Shown piece after piece: positions 22,616 through 32,100 of a stretch of DNA of 64,000 nt (the first letter of the stretch is position 1; the number at the start of each line of letters is the position of its first letter). A program made the position numbers and the translations under genes. The stretch lies in the NCBI RefSeq assembly GCF_022539665.2, contig NC_081337.1, positions 2,332,679 to 2,396,678 on the forward strand, given 5' to 3'. The notes under the pieces were generated by a model that had not been told where the DNA came from, ran no database searches, and worked only from the letters and a program-made list of their open reading frames with translations. Source of the stretch: Daphnia carinata (lineage: Eukaryota; Arthropoda; Branchiopoda; Diplostraca; Daphniidae).

Positions 22616-25414
22616 ATGACAGTCCACGTCTTTGGAGCCGTCTCTTCACCGTCAACTTGTTTGTTTGCGTTAAACAAAACAGCGGAAGACCACAAAACGA
22701 AATTTCCAGATGCAGCAGCCAGCGTAAAAACAAGCTTTTACGTTGACAACTATCTGGATTCGTTCGAGTCAGAAGATGAGGCAATCAAACGGGCCCGCCA
22801 GCTAAAAGAACTGTTGCAGCTGGGGGGTTTTAATCTCACTAAGTGGTCATCGTCGTCAAGAAAAGTCCTGGCAGCGCTCAAACCCTTAGGCCTGGCTAAT
22901 CCGAAATTGGATTTAGACCTGGACAAATTGCCTATGGATCGAGCCCTAGGTATTCTTTGGGACAGTGAAATTGACGCGTTCACTTTCAAGGTGGGAGAAA
23001 AGGTCCAATTACACGCCACACCTACGAAAAGGAATCTCGTTAGTGTGGTGGCCACAGTATACGATCCGCTTGGATTCGTTGCTCCAGTAGTATTCGCCAT
23101 GAAGATGTTGACTCAAGAGGTATGGCGAGCCAAGCTAGATTGGGATGAAGAGCTGCCCGAACCTTTGAAATGCCAATTTCAACAATGGTGTCAAAACTTG
23201 TCTAATTTAGCACGCATCACAGTTCCTCGATGCTTAGGAAAGGAAGAGCGCCCAACAACCCAGCAAGTGCACATCTTTGCCGATGCCAGTCAACTAGGGT
23301 TTGGAGCAGTCGCATATGTGCGAACAACTTACGCGAGTGAAAGGGTTGGCGTATCTTTCATCATGGCAAAAACGCACGTCGCGCCGTTAAAGCAGCTTTC
23401 GATCCCTCGGCCTGAACTTCAAGGAGCCGTCGAAGCCTTGCACCTGGCCATAATAATTTGCCGCGAAATGAACCTGGAGCTGAGTCAAATCACGTTTCAC
23501 GTCGACTCTCAGACAGTTCTTAGATGGATCCATTCTTCCAACGTCAAATACGAGGTGTTTGTGGGAAATAGAATTGGAAAGATTCTAATGAACACCGACT
23601 GTCGACAATGGCGCCATGTTCCAGGAGTCATTAATCCATCAGACGTTTGCAGCAGAGGATTGGATCCCGACAACCTCAAGGAATTGCAGCAGTTTCACGA
23701 AGGGCCAGCCTTTCTGTTGTTGGAACCTTCATCATCGCCAAAATGGGATCAGATCCAGCACAACGACCATCAAGATCCCGAAGCCATTCACATCTACACA
23801 ATGAAAACGGAGCCCATTGACAATGTGATCGACCAGTGCGTAGAATATTATTCAAACAAAGTGCGTCTGGAACGAGTGCTTGCGTGGTGTTTACGTTTCA
23901 TTTTAAACTGTTGTGCCAGAGTGAAGAATTTAAAGTTGACTTCAGGAGAATTGACGCCAACCGAAACTGAAGCAGCTTTGGCAACGTGCATTCAACGTGC
24001 ACAAGAAGTGGCATACCCCGAAGATGTGTTGTTCTTAGAAAGGGGAAAAGAACTGCCAAACCGGTCGAAACTCAAACTGTTTCGACCATTCATCGATGAA
24101 CAACACCTGATGCGAGTGGGCGGTCGAATTGGCCAAGCACCTGTAGACTATGCAACAAGACATCCAGTGATTTTACCTCCAGAGAAACGTATCACAAGTC
24201 TAATAGTCTGGGACGCTCACGTGCGAAATTACCACATGAATGCCGAGCGCTTATTGTGCGAACTTCGAGCAATGTATTGGATACCTTCTGGACGAAGAGT
24301 AATCAAGTCCATACTCAACAAGTGTATTCCTTGCAAGCGGAGAAATGCGCAACCAGTCGCACCACTCATGGCTCAGCTACCAGTCCATCGCATAACGCCT
24401 TTCCTGCCTCCATTCGCCCATACAGGAGTCGACTATTTTGGTTCACTTACTGTCAAAGTAGGAGGGAGAGGGCGACGGCACGAAAAAAGATGGATTTGCC
24501 TTTTTACGTGTCTCACAACCCGAGCAGTACATCTAGAAGTGACTGCTAGCCTCAGTGCAGAGGCATTTTTAATGGCCTTCTCTCGATTCTCCAGCATACG
24601 GGGAAAGCCAGTCGTTGTGTATGACGACAACGGCACAAATTTTGTAGCTGGAGAAAGGGAGTTGAACGAGGCAGTCGAAGAACTGAACAACAGCAAAGAC
24701 TACCTGGAAGCACAATTCACTTGTCGACACATTGAGTGGCGTTTCTCTCCGCCAAGTGGACCTCACTTCGGGGGAGTGTGGGAAAGGCTCGTGCAATCGT
24801 GCAAAAGAGCTATGAAAGTGACTCTCGGAAATAGTGTCGTCAGTGATCAAGTCTTAAATACTGTTGTGGCTGAAATCGGGGCATTGCTTAATGCTCGACC
24901 GCTGACTCATCTCAGCGTAAACCTCGAAGATCCCGACCCTCTCACTCCGAACCATTTCCTACATGCCAGACCAATGCCGTACATCCCACTGGCATACGTC
25001 GATCTTGACAACGTAGACATTTCAAGAAACCAGTTTCTACATAGTCAACTTATTGTCAACCACTACTGGAAAAGATGGATTACCGAATGTTTACCTCACC
25101 TCACCGAAAGGAAAAAATGGGCCACGAGTCACAAGAACATCGAAGTGAACGATATTGTACTTGTTGTCGATCCATTAAACCCTCGGGGGCAGTGGCCATT
25201 GGGAAAGGTAGTCGAAATTTTACCTAGCACGTCCGACAATGTAGTACGTGTAGCTAAAGTAAAAATTTCCGGCGCAAAAAATACCTTAACTCGTCCTGTA
25301 ACTAGATTATGCGTGTTGTTAACGCAAAACGAAATCACATCTGAAACGGGCCAACCACTGCCAAACTCACTTAAAAGTGAAGAAAGGGAAGAAAAATCCA
25401 TCCAATTACCGTAA
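22616..25414 (+). CDS. BEL/Pao pol: RT palm, RNase H and integrase (932-codon open frame)
   Basis: This long uninterrupted frame continues the RT in the same phase as 22196-22582 after one stop. Domains: RT FGAVSSPSTCLFAL and catalytic-site variant FYVDNYLDSF (about residues 41-50, YVDN instead of the usual YVDD). RNase H HIFADASQLGFGAVAY is at about 218-233. The integrase zinc finger is at about 524-570 (H...H...C..C). The DDE core has HTGVDYFGSL, TTRAVHLEV and DDNGTNFVAGERELNE, with HFGGVWERLVQSCKRAM. The C-terminal tail has HYWKRW and NPRGQWPLGKVVEI. In BEL elements it copies and integrates the element. The start at 22616 is simply the first Met after the stop and is not a real initiation site. 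Confidence 0.93.
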   Translation: MTVHVFGAVSSPSTCLFALNKTAEDHKTKFPDAAASVKTSFYVDNYLDSFESEDEAIKRARQLKELLQLGGFNLTKWSSSSRKVLAALKPLGLANPKLDLDLDKLPMDRALGILWDSEIDAFTFKVGEKVQLHATPTKRNLVSVVATVYDPLGFVAPVVFAMKMLTQEVWRAKLDWDEELPEPLKCQFQQWCQNLSNLARITVPRCLGKEERPTTQQVHIFADASQLGFGAVAYVRTTYASERVGVSFIMAKTHVAPLKQLSIPRPELQGAVEALHLAIIICREMNLELSQITFHVDSQTVLRWIHSSNVKYEVFVGNRIGKILMNTDCRQWRHVPGVINPSDVCSRGLDPDNLKELQQFHEGPAFLLLEPSSSPKWDQIQHNDHQDPEAIHIYTMKTEPIDNVIDQCVEYYSNKVRLERVLAWCLRFILNCCARVKNLKLTSGELTPTETEAALATCIQRAQEVAYPEDVLFLERGKELPNRSKLKLFRPFIDEQHLMRVGGRIGQAPVDYATRHPVILPPEKRITSLIVWDAHVRNYHMNAERLLCELRAMYWIPSGRRVIKSILNKCIPCKRRNAQPVAPLMAQLPVHRITPFLPPFAHTGVDYFGSLTVKVGGRGRRHEKRWICLFTCLTTRAVHLEVTASLSAEAFLMAFSRFSSIRGKPVVVYDDNGTNFVAGERELNEAVEELNNSKDYLEAQFTCRHIEWRFSPPSGPHFGGVWERLVQSCKRAMKVTLGNSVVSDQVLNTVVAEIGALLNARPLTHLSVNLEDPDPLTPNHFLHARPMPYIPLAYVDLDNVDISRNQFLHSQLIVNHYWKRWITECLPHLTERKKWATSHKNIEVNDIVLVVDPLNPRGQWPLGKVVEILPSTSDNVVRVAKVKISGAKNTLTRPVTRLCVLLTQNEITSETGQPLPNSLKSEEREEKSIQLP

Positions 25415-26690
25415 TTAACAAAACACGTGACGTCATCAAGGACCGCCCCCTAGTAGACACTTTTGAAATAACCAAAGGGTAATTTAAGTTACTCTCGAGC
25501 GTCGTCTGCCACATTGTGAAATTTTCAGTCAGTGGTGTCAGTCGACCTCCCAAGCGTCCCAACTTTTCTCGTGTCGAACAAATTGTGTCGAACTCAGTGC
25601 CAGTGATTCTTCTCCAGTGACAATCGAACAGTGAAAATAAAATCTTTAATTTGGACGAACTAGACGAACGTGAAAAGGAATTATCTCTCAAACTCAAAAG
25701 TGTGTTGCAGAGTTTCGACCACAAAGAAGAGGAGACCTGGACTTTATTAACTTATCGTCCCTTAGACGCCAGTGCCAAGAAACTCTTTGTGCACTAATCT
25801 GCCGTCGAAATTCGCTTACAAGGCAGATCTGCAAGGAAATTATGGCGGTCATTGCACCACGCTGTATCCCGGGGCAAATTTCTCCACCGTCGACTCCCAC
25901 TTCTTCACCACCAACGGTTACCGCCCCACGGTTCACCCCGTCGGTGCCGTGTTTTGTCGACCACCCAGGACCCGCACTGCCCCATAACATCGATCGGTGC
26001 GAGATCTTCGTAAGCAAGATGACGGCCACTGAACGGGCAAAATTGATCGCCCGGCGTTCGCTGTGCTTTAGGTGCTGGGAAAGGGGGGATTTCGTCGGGG
26101 AGCAGAAGCATGTTGGGGCCAGCTGCACCCACATGCGACACTGCTTCCACTGCAATAGCCCATCCCACCATCAGCTGCTTTGCAAAGCCAATTTTGTCAC
26201 CCGCCAGAGCAACCAATAATGCAGCTTGGTCGACCTTCAGTTTTCCTTTTTTTTCCTCTCTTGTTTCAGTCGACCTTTGTCTCTTCTTCTCATTTTACAG
26301 TCCAGAAGTTTCATTTGTTCTACATGCCATGTTTTGTAACCTCATGTTGTTTGTCGAAGTGCCAAACAAGGGCCCGCTGTCACCGATTTGATCGGTGGGG
26401 GTAGGACCCGGTAGAGGGCTCCCTTATGGGTCGACCGGCTTTTGTTTTGTTGTTCCTTTTTTTTGTTTCTTGAAGGCAAACGAAGTTCGACTGCCTCAGT
26501 ACATTTTTTCTGTTACCTTGCTAGGTTCCCTTTTAAGTCCCTTTCAGGGCAGTTAGTTTTTGTAACCATCGGTGAGTCCCTTTTTATTCCACGCAGAGTC
26601 GACCATTCTCGTCGAACCTCTCCTTTGTTTGTTGTCAATAAAGTATTGAAACCTCTTTAGTCTTACTTAATTGTGCAAACAGGGAATTTA
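25415..26690 (+). other. BEL-associated 3' region with LTR-like and gag-like pieces
   Basis: After the pol stop, 25415-25640 is non-coding and looks like LTR or leader. A frame from about 25650 to 25797 encodes a Glu/Lys-rich gag-N-terminus-like peptide (NLDELDEREKELSLKLK...). The frame at 25842-26219 has Cys/His clusters (SLCFRCWERGDF; HCFHCNSPSHHQLLC) of a gag from a different family than the one at 20984. The end (26400-26690) is T-rich with TCAATAAAGTATTG, a plausible poly(A) signal in an LTR. The pol then leader then gag order is unusual and may reflect tandem or recombined elements. Confidence 0.5.
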
Positions 26691-26777
26691 GGGCTTTAAA
26701 ACTAACTCAAGTAAAGCAATTGCTATTCTCAACTTGAGATACGCAACAAGCACAGTAGGATGCTTCAGCCCAGAGCT

Positions 26778-27500
26778 CTAGCGGCAGGGAAGAAAAGCGG
26801 AGCTTACTTGGGTTGTTGCTTCAGGACGTATGCCATTTTTAAGAAGCCATGTTTCAAATTCCTTGCTAACATATTCGCCGCCGTTGTCACTCCTTAAACA
26901 TACAGCGTGAGTCCCAATTTCAACTTCTACCCTTTTGACAAATTGCTTAAAGAGATAAAAAATTCTTCTCATTTTTGTTTTATGAAGTGAATTACACTGT
27001 AGCTGCTATAATCGTCTTTTAAGGTTAAAAAAATACTTAGCCCCGCCAGGAGATGGAACTGAAACCGGCTCACCGACGTCTGAATGAATCAGTTAACCAA
27101 TCTTCTTGCCTGTGGTTCGACCAATGGTGGGAAAAGATAGACGATGATGTTTTCCATAGGCACCCCTTCACACACCAAATCTTTCCTAAAATCATCGCTG
27201 AGAAAAAAACCGACAGCTATGAAATTGTCGTCCAAGACGATGATGCCAAAGCTGTATTGACTGGGGTGTTGATTTCGCCAGGGCTGAAAAAGATTCCATT
27301 TGAGGTTGAAGCGTGATTGGCTTTCCATTGCAGCTAATGATTTCAAGAGTGTAAAGGTCATTTTCATTACTCATTACTGTTAAACGAATTCCACCATTTT
27401 TGATGACTTCAACTTTGCAATCTCTGAAAACTGCTTTGAAACCATTACTAGTGGCTGCTTTAATACTAAATAGATTGACACCGAGTTTTGGAATGTGCAA
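26778..27500 (-). pseudogene. Copia integrase, N-terminal part
   Basis: On the minus strand, the 27192-27500 frame has the pre-integrase block HIPKLGVNLFSI and the zinc-finger start LWHHRLG. After decayed text, the 26778-26972 frame gives the DDE-core block CLRSDNGGEYVSKEFETWL with the second catalytic Asp. The text leaves the copia consensus after NGIRPEATTQ near 26815, where the BEL-associated sequence begins. The third catalytic residue and the following ~70 codons are missing before copia resumes near 20945. Confidence 0.87.
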
Positions 27501-27828
27501 ATCGTTCTGAAGGACCCCACGATTGTAGTTTCTCCTCTACACAACACACAACAGGAACATCTCCGTAGCCAGCAACTTGTAAAGGTTTAGAGTCTTCGCC
27601 TACTCCAGAGACGGGCCAAGTCCCTTCGGTTTCAGGTATATAGTTGATGAAACACCACTCTTGATCAGGCATGTGTCTTGTTGCTCCAGAATCAGCAATC
27701 CAACTCCGTTTCTTGATTTTTGAAAGAAAACTATCGAGATCGAAAAACATAGTCACCAGATCATTCTTGATGTTGTTCCGCTTGCTGAGTAGGGAACTGG
27801 TGGTGAGCGAACTCTTCTTGTGTTTCAC
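27466..27828 (-). pseudogene. Copia aspartic protease
   Basis: The frame contains WIADSGATRHMP, the copia-type protease active site (DSGA), followed by a block with PLQVAGYGDVPV. It is positioned between the gag zinc knuckle and integrase, as in other copia elements, where it cleaves the gag-pol polyprotein. It connects to its neighbours only through frameshifts. Confidence 0.87.
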
Positions 27829-28675
27829 CGTCCTTCAATTTTAGCGATTGAGCCATTATTAGATCGAATGATTTTTGCCAGCATCTTTCTTCAGTATGGT
27901 TCTCTCCATCACAATACTCACACTTTCTCTTGAATCTTTCTTGCTTAAACATCTTACTTGTTTAAGTTTTGGTCTTAAAACCAGACTGTTTAGTAAAAAA
28001 ATTTGCATCTGAGGAGCTGTTGTCACCATATGCCTTGTTCATACTCTCTTCCTTGATTAGCCGAATAGGGGGGAGTCTTACGTAGTAAGTACGTGAGTAA
28101 AGTTTTCTTGTTGGTCTCCAAATTTTCCCATGCAGACAGCAATGGCCTGAAACTTGGAGGAAGAGTGCACGTGATTTTAGTGATGATTTGGGCCTCTGTA
28201 GGTGGCGAACCAAGGTCTTCAAGTGTCTTACAAACATTTCAAGAGCTTTGACGTGAGACATAACGTCATGACCCTTCTGGTAGGCATCTTCAACAAATTT
28301 CGGAAGTAACGCGTGCACATTTTCACGTGCAGCTTGCTCATGCTGACTGGTTTGTCTCTCCCACATTTCATTGGCGGTTTTACAATTAATTAAAGAATGT
28401 TGCCATACTTGCTCAATAATGGCCACAATAGCAAGTCTTGCAGCATTATCTCGATAACACCATGGTTTGACTTCTTCTTTGGTATGTATCACACCACATG
28501 CATCAGTTGCGTTGGTAGGAGGAGGTTTGGTTTCGTCTCCAAGTACAGTGCTTAACGAATTGTGTTGTTCAAAAACGAGAAAAAACTTAAATTTCCAAAA
28601 GGGGAAATTAGTACCATCGAATTTCACAACATGACTTATATCCTTCGACGAAAAAGATACCACACTAGATGCCAT
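27761..28675 (-). pseudogene. Copia gag with CCHC zinc knuckle
   Basis: The start ATG is taken at 28675 on the minus strand, giving MASSVVSFSSKDISHVVKF, followed by the copia gag block FDGTNFPFWKFKF and a region with WYRDNA-like and HALLPKFVEDAY segments. The frame ends at 27962 after a shift. The zinc knuckle CEYCDGENHTEERC (CX2CX4HX4C) is in a separate frame at 27761-27952. The original frame extends upstream of 28675 only as non-homologous leader. Gag would form the element's particle; here it is broken by at least one frameshift. Confidence 0.85.
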
Positions 28676-28747
28676 TTCAGTACTTGGGAACAAACAAAAA
28701 AAGTTCTCAATTAAAAAAAGAACAGGATGGCCAAAAAAAAACTTGAG

Positions 28748-28762
28748 CTGGGTCCATAACCC
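28748..28762 (-). promoter_or_regulatory. Copia primer-binding site (initiator tRNA-Met anticodon arm)
   Basis: The minus strand reads GGGTTATGGACCCAG directly after the 5' LTR. Its complement CTGGGTCCATAACCC corresponds to the anticodon stem and loop of eukaryotic initiator tRNA-Met, with CAU in the loop. Drosophila copia is known to prime from an internal cut of this same tRNA region rather than from the tRNA 3' end. Position and sequence agree with that mechanism. Confidence 0.85.
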
Positions 28763-28941
28763 GTTGAAGTTAACCAATTAGGCAGTAAGAACAACTACTG
28801 CAGCGTGGTGACACTTTTATTGTAATTGAACATAGAGACGGGAGAAAGACCCATTATATACCCGACTACCATGCAAACGGCAGTCCAAAGAAGCGTAAGG
28901 GCGTCTCTTAAAGGAAGCCTCTGCTTGCCTGTTTTTCAATA
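28763..28941 (-). repeat. Copia 5' LTR
   Basis: This 179-bp sequence is similar throughout to 13246-13425. It is directly bordered by the primer-binding site on the left and by the second GTTTC target copy on the right. It should carry the element's promoter; no specific TATA box could be assigned with confidence. Confidence 0.88.
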
Positions 28942-29176
28942 GTTTCAACTGCCCAGAGGCCCTCTTTCTATTGCCCAGAAGGATTGGCAGTTGAAACATT
29001 TGAGGTACCTCCAGTTTTAACCAATAACAGCTGTTCACCCGTAACCCCCCCCCCAATTATTTTTTTGCAGCTTGCATAACCTGCTACAAAATTATGTATT
29101 TTTTAGCTCAGTTTGGTGATTTTCTTGCTTGGGGGAAACAAAAAATCAGTTTGCGTTCTAACCACCATCTCCTCCA
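28942..29176 (+). mobile_element. Right part of the third TIR transposon copy
   Basis: This continues the element broken at 13245. CAACTGCCCAGAGGCCCTC, the GGTACCTCCAGTTTT block and the terminal GTTCTAACCACCATCTCCTCCA match 10985-11228 of the full copy with scattered substitutions. The terminal TIR is recognisable but mutated. A C-run (29046-29054) interrupts the match. Confidence 0.75.
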
Positions 29177-32100
29177 AAAAAGCTTGATAACGGAAATGAT
29201 TTTGAATTTTGAATTTTAGTGGGAAATGATTTGACCTTACATTTCCATTTTGGAAATTTTAGTGATTAAGGTAACGGTTTAACAAAATAACTTTTAAATC
29301 GTGAAAATTCAAGGGAACCGTAGCAACAGATTCATTTTTCATATAGGTTTAAAACAAAATGATGAATTTAACACGGGCTCGTAGGAAAGAATCCTAGTTT
29401 TTTAAACATCTTATCAATATTTGTTTGAGGCATGTTTAGAAAGAAAAAATTTATTTGGTAATTTTTGTGGTACCACTTTATCACATTCAGCTTTGTCAAT
29501 TTCAACTTAAATTCCATATAACAAAAGCTAATTCACATATACCTTTCACGATTTTTTTCCTTTCTATTCATATTTGAAGCTAGGCACGAGTTTTATGTTT
29601 TCTTTCAGCTTATTTTTGCCCGAAGGAAATTACTGGTCACACAGTTGCACCAGAACAATGGTACAAATGAAGGCGTTATCGGTTTTTCACAACCTCTCCA
29701 GTTGACCCCGTCATACCAAAAATATTCAGAAAATAAGTTTTTCTAACCTAATTAAAATCCTAATCAGGTTATTTAGGGTACGTCGATTCGGTTTTAGTTG
29801 AATTTGCCGGTCAACAAATATGAGTATAAATAATTTTTGTGAAACGACAAATCATAAATTTCTATAAGGCTTGTTATAGAAACTTGGAGGTCATGGATAG
29901 TGTCGGCTGAAGCAAACATTAGAATCTGCTTGATCACACGCAAAGTTGCTATTCAAATGACTCAAGAAACATTTCAGATGCAGCAGAGTTGTTATTTGCA
30001 GTTCCATTGGGCTATAGTTATGTTGTGGTTGCTTTTCATATTGCGAAGTTTCCGTCTGGTGAAACAATGTCTTGTATGAGTAACTTAATTACTGGTCGAT
30101 GATGCAGGTTCAGTGTCCCTGTATTTCAGCGCTAGTTGGACCCATTCTGTAACTCTGATCAATTGGGTTCTTTTATCCCACAGAGATCGAAGTGTGACAG
30201 TTTTTTCCTTGTGGTATTTTTGCCACCCTTCTTGCAGATCTTGAAACGTTTTTGGTTACTTTTCTTTTTGGAGTTGCATATCAATACATAACTCCGCCTT
30301 TGTCAATTGCTCCTCTACGGTCAAATGGTCTATCATATATTTCTTATATATTTTATATACTGTATATAAAAATTTCTTCAAGTTTCCTATCTTGATTGGA
30401 GTTTTCACTTGTATTCTGCTTGTGAGATTGTCTTTGGAGATAAATCTTAATATTCAGGCGGTTCTTCGGGATCAACAATTAAGCGGCGGAATTCGACCCA
30501 GTAGCCAATTCATTGGGTAGCTGGGTCCACGTATTTTGCAATTCTTGTGGCTCTTCGACATCCCCGTCGATTTCCGATTACCAAAATGTTTGATAGCTTG
30601 ATAACAGGACTATAGTGGGTGCTAAGAACTCAATGAAATCAAACACTCTTGCTTATATTCTTAATAATATTCATTCAGGTCCCCCAATTTTGTTGCGCCT
30701 CCAGCTCAGCTGTCGCGGGTTGGAAGGTGTTTGATTCGTCATCCCATCCAAAATCTAGGATTTCTGGCTGACCTTCTTTCAGTTTCTGAATGAATATTTT
30801 CACGATGAATTTCAACTTTACAAAGAAATTTGCGAACTGTTTGGTCGTTGTTACCCAACTTTCCGTGTTGATGGTTTCTAAAACGTTCTTAATGCTTGGT
30901 TTATATTTGGATTGTGCCGCTCCATTGAACACGGGTTTTCTTCTGTTTTAACTGTCGGAGCATAGCATGGTGTGGCAGTAAATATGAGTTCTTTCAAAAT
31001 CTCTATTTCTTTCAAAAAAGTCTATTTTTTCGACGCTAAGTTTTGAGCTTGCACTTGTTCAATTTCATGGTGGTATTGCTGACAGAAGCGCTGCCGTTCT
31101 TTTGGGTCTATTTAAAATACTCTCTAGTTTCCCTTTTGCCATCAGAATTTTTAAAACCCCCCACTTTTCTGATATTCGTAGGGTGCAGTATCCCGTCTTC
31201 TTGACGGCTAATTTTGTCTCCAAAGGAGCCAAGAGAATCGTGTGGCTCCATTGTATCGCAATTGTTTAATTATGGAGTAGTGTTCCAGCTTCCCAAACGG
31301 GGATAAATCGTTTTTGTCCGTTTGCCGTTTGAATTCATCTTTTACAGTTTTCCTTTTTTCCTTTTTTGCTTGGAGTTCTGGTTATTGTCTCTTATTAAAT
31401 TTTTTTCCATAGACATCGGATGGGGAGAAGAATATTCCTTATTCCATTTCCATCCGCCATTTTCCCTGACGGACTTTGGATAGCTCCTTCGTTTTGAATG
31501 ATTTCGAACATTTGGTCTACTTAAAGAATACGTTTGAAGGATCCACAGGAAATACTGAGTGTTTGACGTTGGCTGTGCGGAGTGGGTTTTCCAACTGATT
31601 GCTCATTGCCTCTGCAAAGAGATGGCCAATAGGGTTAAAGCGGAGCTTAATTGACATAGGATAATTTATAGTGGTAGCCTGCTATAAAGGACCACGAAGG
31701 TCAAACATAGAAAGACGGCTGGGCAGCCTTGGCTGATGCCTACACCGTGTCGTCTCCTGTTGGGAATGTGTTTTATTCCAAACAGTTTTATAGCAATAGG
31801 ATATCTTATTATTTGTAAATAACATTTAATAAATAGATAGTGTCTAACTAAAAAAGTGTAATTGCTTTTTTGTAATTACATTTGAATCTTAAATGGCTGA
31901 TTTAGTGGTTTAAGGTGGACTTATCTAAACATAAAATTGAAATCACATTCAATAGAAAATTTTGCCTACCACAAAAAAATTTGCGGAAGCAATGTTTGCG
32001 AAGATTGGGTACTTCTGAATGAAATGGATACACTGATGTTTACATGTTTTTCATTGTTTGATAATGAGTTGGGTACGGCTATTTGCAATCCTTTTACGGA

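Larger units (their letters stand above)
20946..26815 (+). mobile_element. BEL/Pao LTR retrotransposon, 5'-truncated, within copia integrase
   Basis: Plus-strand BEL text starts in the gag zinc-finger region at about 20984 and runs through protease, RT, RNase H and integrase to 25414. An LTR-like and gag-like tail follows to about 26690. No 5' LTR or gag N-terminus precedes 20984. The host copia integrase lacks about 70 codons between the two sides, so the borders (about 20945 and 26815) are not a clean insertion with target duplication; deletion or rearrangement accompanied it. Confidence 0.82.
13246..28941 (-). mobile_element. Ty1/copia LTR retrotransposon (minus strand) with nested insertions
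   Basis: Boundaries are set by two LTRs (13246-13425 and 28763-28941) with TGTTGAA/TTCAACA-type ends, flanked by a perfect 5-bp target duplication GTTTC (13241-13245 and 28942-28946). Transcription runs right to left. Order on the minus strand: 5' LTR, primer site, gag, zinc knuckle, protease, integrase, then reverse transcriptase and RNase H, 3' LTR. It is dead: gag and pol carry frameshifts, the RT catalytic segment is deleted, the integrase is broken by BEL/Pao DNA, and the RT is split by gypsy. Its own sequence is about 4 kb; the remainder of the 15.7 kb is inserted DNA. Confidence 0.93.

Noticed and set aside
25842-26219. Independent zinc-finger gene after BEL pol
   Set aside because: Cys/His spacing and context fit retrotransposon gag; no host-gene exon structure.
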